A stretch of 15,321 nt of DNA from assembly GCA_946482295.1 (NCBI GenBank), contig CAMLRB010000078.1:1-15321 (forward strand). Reading direction: 5' to 3'. The position numbers were made by a program, and so were the translations under genes. This DNA is from an uncultured Bacteriovorax sp. Its GTDB lineage: Bacteria; Bdellovibrionota; Bacteriovoracia; Bacteriovoracales; Bacteriovoracaceae. The notes under the pieces are model-generated. The model searched no databases, had not been told where the DNA came from, and saw only the letters and a program-made list of their open reading frames with translations. Positions 1 through 8,052 of this stretch are shown here, one piece after another (the first letter of the stretch is position 1; each line of letters starts with the position of its first letter).

Positions 1-593
1 TGAGAGGTCTCGTTAAAAAACCTGGCCGTTACCTAATTCGGGGAACAGATTCACTCGATCTGGTCGTCGATACTGCAGGTGGAGTGCAAGGAGATGTTTC
101 GGTTGATTCTTTCACTGCCAATATCAAACAAGGTAAATTTGACTATCAAGTTCTACTTAATAAATATTTTGAGTCTACAGAAAATGTCGATAAAATTAGA
201 TGGCTTGGAGGAGATAATATCTTCGTTTCAAAGCTTGATAGTCTAGCAGGTATGCAAAAAGAAATTCCTTTCGTCACGATCATCGGAGGAGTGACAAAAC
301 CTGGAAAAGTTCTCTATCAAAAAGATGCCAGTTTATTTTATTTTATTGAAAAAGCAGGGGGGGCGCTGCAGGGAATGGGATACGATGAATGTTATATTTT
401 TCGTAATACACCTACAGGTGTAAGAAAAATCCAATTCGCTTTCAATCAACCTGAAACAATCCCGGTGATCATGCCCAATGATACGATTTATATGAACTCT
501 CAAGTAAAAACGGCCGGAGACCAACTCTTAGAGAGATTAAGCCACATTGCTGGCTTGATTTCGACCGTCGCCTTGCTTATCATAGCCCTATGA
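1..593 (+). CDS. Polysaccharide export protein with SLBB domains (3' part)
   Basis: The gene is open from the left edge; the frame can be read from base 3 and gives 196 residues before the TGA at 591-593. Two SLBB-type segments are visible. The first begins at the edge with RGLVKKPGRYLI. The second, about bases 267-404, has IIGGVTKPGKVLYQ followed by a helix rich in AGG and ends with YIFR. A P-N-D-T-I-Y-M motif follows, as at the end of SLBB units in Wza-like proteins. The last 17 residues (about 540-590) are hydrophobic and could be the C-terminal membrane-spanning helix that such proteins use to cross the outer membrane. The family forms export channels for capsule or exopolysaccharide. The N-terminal signal and Poly_export domain would lie outside the window. 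A GTG at 84 is only an internal codon, because SLBB homology continues upstream of it. The stop overlaps the next start (ATGA), so translation is probably coupled. Confidence 0.85.
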   Translation, partial: RGLVKKPGRYLIRGTDSLDLVVDTAGGVQGDVSVDSFTANIKQGKFDYQVLLNKYFESTENVDKIRWLGGDNIFVSKLDSLAGMQKEIPFVTIIGGVTKPGKVLYQKDASLFYFIEKAGGALQGMGYDECYIFRNTPTGVRKIQFAFNQPETIPVIMPNDTIYMNSQVKTAGDQLLERLSHIAGLISTVALLIIAL

Positions 594-1276
594 TTGATTT
601 TTCTCATTCTCAGGGACTACTTCGCCATTCAGTTTTTCATGCACTGAATAGAGAGGCGCTATTGACTTCTGATAGTGAGAAAAAACTTCTCTCACTTCAA
701 TTCCCGGATACAATTTCGACATTTCATCCTGGTCGCATCCAAGAATATAAATTGGGACGTCTTTGTGCTTATGAAGCTTTTTTACGTTTAACAGGAGAAC
801 ATCTTTATTCGCTACCTTCAGGTCCTCATCGCGAACCCCTTTGGCCTTCTTATGTCGTCGGTAGCATCTCGCACACACACGAATGGGTTGCTGCTGCCGT
901 CGCTAATAAAGAGAAAGTGTTGGGATTAGGAATAGATTTAGAAGGAATGGGACGGGCCAAAACTGAACTCACTCGTTACATTACTTCCGACAAAGATTTG
1001 AAAGCGCACAATGATTTTTCACAAGAAGAACTACTGACGCTTATTTTTTCTGCAAAAGAATCTCTTTATAAAGCACTTTATCCAAGCGTTAAAAAATTTT
1101 TTGGATTCGAAGCTGCAGCTGTTAAAAAAATTGATTCACAAAATAAAGAGTTCACTATTGAACTTTTAACTCATCTCTCTGACGTTTTCACACCTGGTCA
1201 GCGCTCGTTGTTTACGGGGCGCTATGAACACGATCATCAAACTTGTCTCACCGCAATTGAGATTCTTCACTCTTAA
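590..1276 (+). CDS. 4'-phosphopantetheinyl transferase, Sfp/EntD type
   Basis: This 228-residue protein has the ordered motifs of the EntD/Sfp superfamily. GRLCAYEA is at residues 56-63. P-L-W-P followed by GSISHTH is at 83-97. The Mg-binding GIDLE is at 114-118 (D116, E118) and FSAKESLYK at 153-161 (K156, E157). The enzyme moves the phosphopantetheine arm of CoA onto the conserved serine of carrier proteins. The two synthetases downstream contain four such carriers (three PCP, one ACP), so it is the likely activator of that assembly line in the cytoplasm. Its start ATG overlaps the stop of the export gene and has no clear Shine-Dalgarno sequence, which points to translational coupling. About 45 residues precede the conserved F-H-P-G-R segment, a normal length for EntD-like proteins. 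The family call is firm; the dedication to this cluster is inferred from position. Confidence 0.93.
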   Translation: MIDFSHSQGLLRHSVFHALNREALLTSDSEKKLLSLQFPDTISTFHPGRIQEYKLGRLCAYEAFLRLTGEHLYSLPSGPHREPLWPSYVVGSISHTHEWVAAAVANKEKVLGLGIDLEGMGRAKTELTRYITSDKDLKAHNDFSQEELLTLIFSAKESLYKALYPSVKKFFGFEAAAVKKIDSQNKEFTIELLTHLSDVFTPGQRSLFTGRYEHDHQTCLTAIEILHS

Positions 1277-1443
1277 AGTTTTATTGATGTACTCTCAAAG
1301 TTAATCAAGTTTACAAAATTTAATCTTCGTGGAAGAAATGTGTTGCTTTAGATTGAGGGAATTCCTCATTCTCATTTCGTATTCTTCTCACATCGTTGTT
1401 ATCGCTGAAAGTGAATTTCTTAACATTTAACCAAGGTCATGCT
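1277..1443 (+). promoter_or_regulatory. Leader between transferase and synthetase genes
   Basis: This 167-bp gap is the only sizeable non-coding stretch between complete genes, so it is the most likely place for an internal promoter. A TTTAAT (1319-1324) resembles a -10 box and a TTTACA (1310-1315) resembles a -35 box, but they are not at a workable distance from each other. No strong sigma70 pair is visible. An imperfect palindrome centred on GGAATTCC lies at 1355-1367. AAGG at 1433-1436 is a plausible ribosome binding site, 7 bases before the GTG at 1444. No terminator-like GC hairpin with a T run is present, so read-through from the upstream genes is also possible. Confidence 0.3.
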
Positions 1444-4400
1444 GTGTTCATTCATTCATTGTTTGAAAACAAAGTTAAATTTCGTAAAGATGCAATTGCG
1501 CTTGAAATGGATAATAAGGTTTTAAGTTACAACGAGCTTAATAAGCTTTCTAACCAAATGGCCCAATCTCTCATCGAAAGTGGAGTAAAACCGGGAGAAG
1601 TTGTTGGCGTTTGTTTAGAGCGATCGTTTGAAATGATTGCAGGCTTAATTGCTGTTATGAAAGCTGGAGCTGCTTACTTACCTCTTGATACGGAATATCC
1701 TCGTGAACGACTTCGTTACATGATTGATCACTCTCGTGTGAGTAAAGTTCTTTGTCACAGAAAGTTTTCATCACTCCTAATGGGTGTTAATAAAGAAACC
1801 GAAGTTACACCTCTTATTTTTGAAGAGATGTCGCTTGAAAAATACAATGGAACAAATCCTATCGTAGATTATAAAAATATAGGTCTTATTTATGTTATTT
1901 ATACTAGTGGTTCAACAGGACATCCTAAGGGCATTGCTATGGGCTCAAAGGCCCTTTGTAATCTTATTGACTGGCAAAACAATCAAGGTCATTTGGGCGA
2001 AAATAGCATTACATTACAGTTCACTCCCATTAGTTTTGATGTTCATTTTCAAGAAATATTTTCAACACTCACTTCTGGTGGAAAGTTAATTTTGCTTTCC
2101 GATCAACAGCGCCTAGATACGTTAGGACTTTTAAAAATAATTGATGAGAAAAAGGTCAATAAACTTTTTCTTCCCTATGTGGCCCTTAATCACCTCTGTG
2201 ATATGGGAACACAGTATGCTCACTTTCCACAATCTCTTAAAGAAGTTACAACGGCAGGTGAGCAACTTAAAATCACTCGATCGATGCGCTTGTTCTTTGA
2301 GCATCTCGATGATGCCATACTCTATAACCATTACGGGCCTAGTGAAACTCATGTTGTGACATCGTTTGCTCTTTCGGGAAATCCTCACGCATGGCCTAAT
2401 ATACCAAGCATAGGTTCTCCCATTCAAAATACTGAACTCCTTGTACTAGATGAAAATTTGAATGCCTTGGCAGCAGGGAACGAAGGTGAGATTTACATTC
2501 GTGGAGTTTGTCTCGCAGACGGATATCTACATAGTGAAAAACTTACCAACGAACGTTTTATACAACACGAAAAATGGGGACGTATTTATCGTACAGGCGA
2601 CTTGGGGTACGCAAATGGAGATAAAAACTATATCTTCATGGGGCGCAGGGATTCACAAGTAAAAATGCGCGGTTATCGTATAGAGCTAGGTGAGATTGAA
2701 CTTGCAGTCGAACGCTCTCCCTATGGTGGTCCTTGCGTTGTTAATGTCATTGATGATGGAGAAGAAAACTATTTATGTGCCTATGTAACAGGCACTGCTA
2801 CTTATAATAATACTCGGTTGAGAGAATCACTCCGTGCTGAATTGCCTGAATACATGGTGCCGAGTTATTTCATCAAAATAAATCAAATTCCCTTAACTCC
2901 TTCCGGTAAAGTTGATTATAAAAATTTGCCTTCGGTGAATAATGCACGTCCAGAGCTTTCAAATGATTTTGAGGCAGCCTCAACGCCTTCACAGCTCATG
3001 ATCGAGTCTTGTTGGAAAAAACATCTCAAAGTTTCTCCATTGGGTATTGATGACAGTTTCTTTGATTTAGGTGGCAATTCACTAATGGCGATTCGAATTC
3101 TTGCAGAGATCAACCAGCAAGTGAGGAAAAAAATAAGTATTGTTAACTTTTTCCAGTATTCAACAATTCGTTCGTTGGGAAAATTTATTGATGAGAGAAA
3201 TGATCTCGTTACTCAAACGATTGAACCTCGTAAAAAAGCGGAAGGAAATCAAGACATCGCGATCATTGCCATGAATGGAAAATTTCCTGGCGCTGAAAAT
3301 GTAGATGAATATTGGGAAATGCTTTTGAAGCAAAATAATCCACTGGAAGAATTTCCGCTTGAAGCCGTTAATTCTCAAGTGAGAAAAGAATGTGCTGCCG
3401 ATAATCATTATGTACGTATGCAAGGACTATATCCAGGTCAGCAGTACTTTGATTACAATTTTTTTGGCATAACTCCACGTGAAGCTGAACTTATGGATCC
3501 TCAGCAAAGAAAGTTTCTTGAATTATGTCATCATGCTTTGGAACTTGCCGGCTACAGACCAGAAAGTTTTAAAGGATCAATTGGTGTATATGCGGGAATG
3601 GGAAACTCGAAATACAATCGACTTGTCGAATTGTTTCCTGAAAAAGCACTTCAGCTCGGCGACTTCAACGTCATGCTCGGGCTTGAAAAAGATTACATTG
3701 CAACCAGGGCCGCATTCAAATTAAACCTCAAAGGTCCAGCATTGAGTATTCATACAGGTTGTTCGACTTCATTGGTGGCCATTATTGAAGCTGTCAAAAG
3801 TTTGAGACTCTATCAATGTGATATGGCCCTTGCTGGAGGAATCTCGATTTCAGGCTCACCAAATTCGGGTCATCTTTATCAGAGCGGTGGAATTTTTTCT
3901 GAAGATGGCCTTTGTCGGCCGTTTGACGACAAAGCTTCTGGCACTCTTTTTACTGAAGGAGGAGGTGTTGTTGTCCTCAAAAGATTATCGGATGCTCAAA
4001 AAGATGGTGATCACATTATAGGAGTTGTGAAAGGCGTTGGTCTGAACAACGATGGCGGAGATAAGATGAGTTTCACGGCACCATCGGTACGTGGACAAAG
4101 CGAAGCAATTCTTCAGGCCCATCAAGATGCAAATGTTAAAGCTTCAACTATCGGTTATATTGAAGCTCACGGTACGGCAACTCCGATTGGCGATCCGATA
4201 GAAGTTCAGGCACTAACAAATGCGTTTGAAATCACAAGTGATGATAAACAATATTGTTATTTGGGGTCCGTAAAATCTAATATCGGCCATACGACTGCTG
4301 CTGCAGGAGTTGCAAGCTTTATCAAAAGTGCATTGGCCGTGCAAAAAGGAATCATTCCAGGGACTGCACATTTCGAAATACCTAATCAAAATTTAGAATT

Positions 4401-7400
4401 GGAAAAAACACCATTTCTAGTCACAAGTGTCGCTCATCCTTTTCCTGGGGTTCATACCCAGCGACGTGCGGGCGTTTCTTCCTTTGGTGTAGGTGGAACA
4501 AATGCTCATGTCTTATTGGAAGAGTATCTGGATGAAAAAGAAGAAGAATCAATGCATTTGGACCGACTGTCATCACCAGCTCTTTTTAAGTTGTCTGCCA
4601 AAACTCCTGAACAAGTTGAAAAACTAAAAATTGATTTAATAAATCAACTCAAACAAACTTCATGTGAAAGCTGGAAGAAGATTGCTTATACTCTGGATGT
4701 TGGTCGAAAAATATTCAAATCGAAAAGTTATGTTCTCGCAAGCAGTACAAAAGATTTAGAAAAATCATTGAATTCATCTCCAAAAAGAGTCCTTCAAAAA
4801 GAAGCGAGAGGACTCGTCTGTATATTCCCAGGTCAAGGCAGCCAGTATGTCGAAATGGGAAAAGATCTCTACGAACATAATGAACTTTTTAGAGTACTTT
4901 TTGATCGATGCAATTCACTCATTTCACCTCATCTTGGTTACGATCTAAAAAACTTTATTCATCAATCACTTCCTGGTGATTCGCTTAACCATACTTTCTA
5001 TTCTCAGCCTTCACTTTTTGTTATCGAGTATTGTTTAGCAAAATTTCTCATTGATTTGGGATATCCAGTCCGCGCTTTGTTAGGTCATAGCGTAGGAGAA
5101 TATGTAGCGGCGACGATTGCTGGAGTTTTTTCTCTGGAGGATGGATTAAAAATCATCGCACAAAGGGCCAAAATTATGCGCGATCTCCCTGGGGGAATGA
5201 TGATTTCCGTTTCACTTGAGCGTGAGGAAATCAACAAATATACAGAAGGTCTGGATGTTGATCTGGCCGCTATCAATGGTAAGCGTTCAATTGTTCTTGC
5301 TGGAAGTGTAGAGGCCGTTGAACAGTTGAAAATGCGACTTATCTCAGGTTCAGTTGCATTTGTTGAATTGAAAACTTCGCATGGCTTTCATTCTCGGATG
5401 ATGAAACCAGCAGTTTCTCTGTTTAAAGAATTCATTAGTGGTTTAAAGCTAAATAAACCAACACTTCCGCTGTATTCATCTGTAACAGGAAAGCGCGAAG
5501 AAAGTTTATTTACTACACCTGAGTATTGGGCGGAACAAATCGAAAAAACGGTTGCATTTTATCCGGCCGCCGATAAATGTATGTCCGATTTGCCAATGCA
5601 TGTATTTGTTGAAGTTGGTCCCAAGAATGTACTTTCACTGCTTTTAAAAAAAGAGTTCAAAGAAAATATCGAGAAAGGTGAGTGTAAAGTTGTAAGTCTT
5701 TTTTCAGCTTCAAAAGAAAAAGAAGCGCATTCATTTTTTCATGCATTAGCTGAATTGTGGATGGAAGGTCTGAATTCTTCGCAAGCAGATCATCTCTATG
5801 GTGATCAGGATAAAAAACGCAGACCAGCTCCTTTGTATCCTTTCGCCGAAACCCCTTGCTGGTTAGGTCCCTTTAATGATCATCAACCTAGAAAATTTTA
5901 TACCGAGGTGACAACAATGACTGACAACAGATTGAATTCCTTGAAAGAAAAATTATCTGACCTTTTTGAAAAAACATCAGGCATTTCGGTAGGTGATTAC
6001 GACCACGATACGTCTTTCATGGAAATGGGGATGGATTCACTATTTCTCACTCAAATTTCCATTCAAATCAAAAAAGAATTAAAAGTTCCTGTGACTTTCA
6101 GGCAATTAGTCGAAGAACTCACAACGATTAACGCTCTTGCTAGTTACCTATCAGGTAAAGTAGCTTCTCCAAAATCTCCAGTGAGAGAACCCGATCAAGA
6201 TCCAGATTTGCCGGAACAAGCTCCAGATGAATTTCCATCGACTGTTCCAGAACCAGGCCCTACACCGTTACCATCCAAGCCTATACCTGGACCAACTTCA
6301 CCTGGAGAACTTCCGGGGAGAGTCTTCAATCCTATGGGGCATGAGGTTCAAGACATCATCAATCGTCAGTTGGATCTCATGAAAGAACAAATGCGATTAT
6401 TGTCAGGAGTACCATCCGCAATTAACGTCGAATCAATTCCTAAAAATGTTGTAGCGAGCTCTCAGAGGGGAGCTGACATTAAATTGGCAAAAGATTCATT
6501 TGGAGCTCAAGCAAAAATTACAATTGAAAAAACAACCAAGCTTGATAAAGATCAATCAGAGAAAATTCAAAATTTTATTAAAGATTATATCTCGAGAACC
6601 CAATCTTCTAAAAAATTTACCCAAGAAAACCGCCGCAATCATGCTGATCCACGGGCCGTAACTGGTTTCAAGCCAGAGTGGAAAGAAATTTGTTATCCCA
6701 TCGTTGTTCAAAAATCTTTAATGCAAAAACTTTGGGATCTTGATGGCAACGATTACGTGGATATGACTTGCGGATTTGGCTCTAACTTTTTTGGAAATCA
6801 AAATCCAGTTATAAAAAAACATGTTTTGGAGCAAATGGATCGTGGAATTGAACTAGGACCTCAACATCCTCTTGTTTCTGAAGTTAGTCGCATGATCAAT
6901 GAAATGACAGGTAATGAACGTACGGCTTTTTGTAACACAGGTTCTGAAGCGGTATTGGGTGCGATGAGATTAGCAAGAACCGTAACTGGACGAGAAAAAA
7001 TAATTGTCTTCAGTGGTGCCTATCATGGAATCAATGATGAAGTTATTTTACGTGCGAACAAACGAGGAGATGTTAATCCAGCAGCGCCAGGGATTAACAA
7101 TGAAGCTGTCTCAAATATGATTGTTCTAGATTATGGAACAGCAGAGTCACTGGAAAAAATCAGAGAATTAGCTGGAGAGGTAGCCGCTGTACTCGTGGAA
7201 CCTGTACAAAGTAGAAGATGCAATTTTCATCCAGCAGATTTTCTCAAAGAAGTTCGAAAAATTACGGAGCAATCACAAACTTGTTTAATCTTTGATGAAA
7301 TTATAACGGGATTCAGAATTCATCCGGCAGGAGCACAAGGACACTTCGGTATTCGCGCAGATCTTTGTACTTACGGGAAAATTGTGGGGGGAGGAATGCC

Positions 7401-8049
7401 GATTGGAGTTATTTCAGGAAAAGCTGAATACATGGATGCTCTCGATGGTGGTTTCTGGCAATATGGTGATGATTCTACACCTACTGTTGGTGTCACTTAT
7501 TTTGCTGGGACATTCGTTCGACATCCATTGGCCCTAGCGGCTGCCAAAGGTGCATTGACTCTACTAAAAGATGGAGGGCAAGAACAATTCAACCAACTCA
7601 ATACTCGAGCTCGAAATTTTGTGGATGAATTAAATCGCTTTTTAACACTTCAAAACACACCCATTGAAATGAATCATTTCGGTGGACTTCTAAAACCTAA
7701 ATGGAACAATGAGGTGAATGGAGGAGAGCTTCTCTTTGCACTTTTACGTTTTAATGGAGTTCATGTTTATGATGGATTCCCTTGGTTTATCAATCTCGCA
7801 CACACGGATGATGAATTACAATTTGTCCTTGAAGCATTCAAGAAATCAGTAAGACAAATGCAAGCATTGGGATTGTTTCCGCAAGGAATTCAGGAAGAAC
7901 CTATGCCAAAAAAGGCCAAGGTGAAAATCTTTGATCCAATGAAGGCACCGATGATCGGTGCAAAGATAGGAAGAGATGATCAAGGCAATCCAGCATGGTT
8001 TATGGAGAATCCAAATAAGTCAGGTGAATTTTATTTGTTAGAAGGATAA
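1444..8049 (+). CDS. Hybrid NRPS-PKS: A-PCP-KS-AT-ACP-aminotransferase
   Basis: This 2201-residue megasynthase starts, rather than continues, an assembly line, because it has no N-terminal condensation domain. Domain order by residue: adenylation about 5-500, PCP about 512-580 (Ser546 in GGNSL), ketosynthase about 604-1025 (Cys773, His909, His949), acyltransferase about 1120-1420 (Ser1216, His1316), ACP about 1495-1570 (Ser1532 in GMDSL), proline-rich linker about 1574-1629, and a PLP class-III aminotransferase about 1700-2170 (Lys1979). There is no ketoreductase, dehydratase or methyltransferase. The expected reaction is: activate an amino acid, extend it with malonate, then replace the beta-ketone by an amine. 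The start is uncertain. The frame is open from 1357; TTG 1396 and GTG 1411 lack a Shine-Dalgarno, whereas GTG 1444 has AAGG 7 bases upstream and begins right at the conserved A-domain segment (F-I-H-S-L-F-E). The next synthetase gene follows after 3 bases, in the same frame. Confidence 0.93.
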   Translation: MFIHSLFENKVKFRKDAIALEMDNKVLSYNELNKLSNQMAQSLIESGVKPGEVVGVCLERSFEMIAGLIAVMKAGAAYLPLDTEYPRERLRYMIDHSRVSKVLCHRKFSSLLMGVNKETEVTPLIFEEMSLEKYNGTNPIVDYKNIGLIYVIYTSGSTGHPKGIAMGSKALCNLIDWQNNQGHLGENSITLQFTPISFDVHFQEIFSTLTSGGKLILLSDQQRLDTLGLLKIIDEKKVNKLFLPYVALNHLCDMGTQYAHFPQSLKEVTTAGEQLKITRSMRLFFEHLDDAILYNHYGPSETHVVTSFALSGNPHAWPNIPSIGSPIQNTELLVLDENLNALAAGNEGEIYIRGVCLADGYLHSEKLTNERFIQHEKWGRIYRTGDLGYANGDKNYIFMGRRDSQVKMRGYRIELGEIELAVERSPYGGPCVVNVIDDGEENYLCAYVTGTATYNNTRLRESLRAELPEYMVPSYFIKINQIPLTPSGKVDYKNLPSVNNARPELSNDFEAASTPSQLMIESCWKKHLKVSPLGIDDSFFDLGGNSLMAIRILAEINQQVRKKISIVNFFQYSTIRSLGKFIDERNDLVTQTIEPRKKAEGNQDIAIIAMNGKFPGAENVDEYWEMLLKQNNPLEEFPLEAVNSQVRKECAADNHYVRMQGLYPGQQYFDYNFFGITPREAELMDPQQRKFLELCHHALELAGYRPESFKGSIGVYAGMGNSKYNRLVELFPEKALQLGDFNVMLGLEKDYIATRAAFKLNLKGPALSIHTGCSTSLVAIIEAVKSLRLYQCDMALAGGISISGSPNSGHLYQSGGIFSEDGLCRPFDDKASGTLFTEGGGVVVLKRLSDAQKDGDHIIGVVKGVGLNNDGGDKMSFTAPSVRGQSEAILQAHQDANVKASTIGYIEAHGTATPIGDPIEVQALTNAFEITSDDKQYCYLGSVKSNIGHTTAAAGVASFIKSALAVQKGIIPGTAHFEIPNQNLELEKTPFLVTSVAHPFPGVHTQRRAGVSSFGVGGTNAHVLLEEYLDEKEEESMHLDRLSSPALFKLSAKTPEQVEKLKIDLINQLKQTSCESWKKIAYTLDVGRKIFKSKSYVLASSTKDLEKSLNSSPKRVLQKEARGLVCIFPGQGSQYVEMGKDLYEHNELFRVLFDRCNSLISPHLGYDLKNFIHQSLPGDSLNHTFYSQPSLFVIEYCLAKFLIDLGYPVRALLGHSVGEYVAATIAGVFSLEDGLKIIAQRAKIMRDLPGGMMISVSLEREEINKYTEGLDVDLAAINGKRSIVLAGSVEAVEQLKMRLISGSVAFVELKTSHGFHSRMMKPAVSLFKEFISGLKLNKPTLPLYSSVTGKREESLFTTPEYWAEQIEKTVAFYPAADKCMSDLPMHVFVEVGPKNVLSLLLKKEFKENIEKGECKVVSLFSASKEKEAHSFFHALAELWMEGLNSSQADHLYGDQDKKRRPAPLYPFAETPCWLGPFNDHQPRKFYTEVTTMTDNRLNSLKEKLSDLFEKTSGISVGDYDHDTSFMEMGMDSLFLTQISIQIKKELKVPVTFRQLVEELTTINALASYLSGKVASPKSPVREPDQDPDLPEQAPDEFPSTVPEPGPTPLPSKPIPGPTSPGELPGRVFNPMGHEVQDIINRQLDLMKEQMRLLSGVPSAINVESIPKNVVASSQRGADIKLAKDSFGAQAKITIEKTTKLDKDQSEKIQNFIKDYISRTQSSKKFTQENRRNHADPRAVTGFKPEWKEICYPIVVQKSLMQKLWDLDGNDYVDMTCGFGSNFFGNQNPVIKKHVLEQMDRGIELGPQHPLVSEVSRMINEMTGNERTAFCNTGSEAVLGAMRLARTVTGREKIIVFSGAYHGINDEVILRANKRGDVNPAAPGINNEAVSNMIVLDYGTAESLEKIRELAGEVAAVLVEPVQSRRCNFHPADFLKEVRKITEQSQTCLIFDEIITGFRIHPAGAQGHFGIRADLCTYGKIVGGGMPIGVISGKAEYMDALDGGFWQYGDDSTPTVGVTYFAGTFVRHPLALAAAKGALTLLKDGGQEQFNQLNTRARNFVDELNRFLTLQNTPIEMNHFGGLLKPKWNNEVNGGELLFALLRFNGVHVYDGFPWFINLAHTDDELQFVLEAFKKSVRQMQALGLFPQGIQEEPMPKKAKVKIFDPMKAPMIGAKIGRDDQGNPAWFMENPNKSGEFYLLEG
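1456..3183 (+). other. Loading module: adenylation domain (proline-like pocket) and PCP
   Basis: The adenylation core motifs are complete: A3 YTSGSTGHPKG (Tyr codon at 1900), A5 NHYGPSETH (2326), A7 YRTGDLG (2587), A8 RGYRIELGEIE (2668) and the A10 lysine in PSGKVDY (2908). Aligning by eye to the gramicidin-S synthetase pocket gives D-V (from SFDVHFQE), Q, F (from LFLPY), T-A (from VTTAGEQ), H (from NHYG), V-V and K. Known proline pockets read D-V-Q-(L/F/Y)-I-A-H-V-V-K, so this differs only by Thr for Ile at the fifth position. Proline or a close analogue is therefore the best guess. The PCP carries its serine in GGNSL (codon 3079). Confidence 0.72.
3253..6162 (+). other. PKS module: KS-AT-ACP, no reductive domains
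   Basis: The ketosynthase runs from DIAIIAMNGKFPG to GGTNAHVLLEE. It has the catalytic Cys at 3760 in HTGCSTSL, His at 4168 in EAHGTA and His at 4288 in NIGHTTAAAG. CSTSL rather than CSSSL is common in ketosynthases that take chains from NRPS modules, which fits the PCP in front. The acyltransferase has GQGSQ, GHSVGE (Ser codon 5089) and HGFHS (His codon 5389). The FHS form is the malonyl-CoA type, as opposed to the YASH seen in methylmalonyl-specific domains. The ACP has GMDSL with serine at 6037. With no reductive domain present, the chain on the ACP should be a beta-ketoacyl thioester. Confidence 0.88.
6163..6330 (+). other. Proline-rich interdomain linker
   Basis: About 56 residues between the ACP and the aminotransferase are dominated by Pro, Glu, Asp, Gln and Ser, with roughly one proline in three. 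It is followed by an amphipathic helix-like stretch (IINRQLDLMKEQMRLL, from about 6355). Similar M-x-x-Q-rich helices precede built-in aminotransferase domains in other hybrid synthetases. The linker probably gives the ACP a stiff but mobile arm to reach the KS, the aminotransferase and the next protein. Confidence 0.7.
6601..8046 (+). other. Built-in PLP aminotransferase domain (class III, beta-transaminase)
   Basis: The domain has the fold markers of glutamate-semialdehyde-aminomutase-like class III aminotransferases. These are NTGSEA near 6935, SGAYHG near 7012, FDEIITGFR with the PLP-binding Asp at 7294, and TYGKIVGGGMPIG with the Schiff-base Lys at 7378. The segment DALDGG-WQYGDDS followed by FAGTFVRHPLALAAA is characteristic of aminotransferase domains built into NRPS-PKS hybrids such as the iturin/mycosubtilin synthetases. 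There the domain turns a carrier-bound beta-ketone into a beta-amine. The C-terminal tail (GAKIGRDDQGNPAWF) matches the usual spacer between this domain and a following C domain, but here the gene ends 15 residues later. Confidence 0.88.
8042..8046 (+). promoter_or_regulatory. Ribosome binding site of the second synthetase gene
   Basis: AAGGA lies inside the last two sense codons of the upstream gene and 6 bases before the ATG at 8053. This is ideal spacing, so separate initiation of the second synthetase is well supported despite the near-fused arrangement. Confidence 0.7.
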
Positions 8050-8052
8050 AGA

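Noticed and set aside
84..593. GTG at 84 as the true start of the first gene
   Set aside because: The same frame is open to the left edge and encodes an SLBB segment (VKKPGRY) upstream, so the gene begins outside the window.
588..878. 96-codon open frame on the minus strand across the transferase gene
   Set aside because: It is fully inside a gene with clear family motifs, has no recognisable domain and no ribosome site; it is a shadow frame.
1284..1324. TTGATG/TTTACA and TTTAAT as a sigma70 promoter
   Set aside because: The boxes cannot be paired with a 16-18 base spacer, so I kept only a low-confidence leader entry.
1355..1367. Imperfect palindrome around GGAATTCC as an operator
   Set aside because: It is a single short copy with a bulge and no second half-site or matching regulator in the window; chance is a sufficient explanation.
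6163..6330. Proline-rich stretch as a tandem repeat
   Set aside because: The residues are compositionally biased but no unit repeats at the protein or DNA level; it is a linker.
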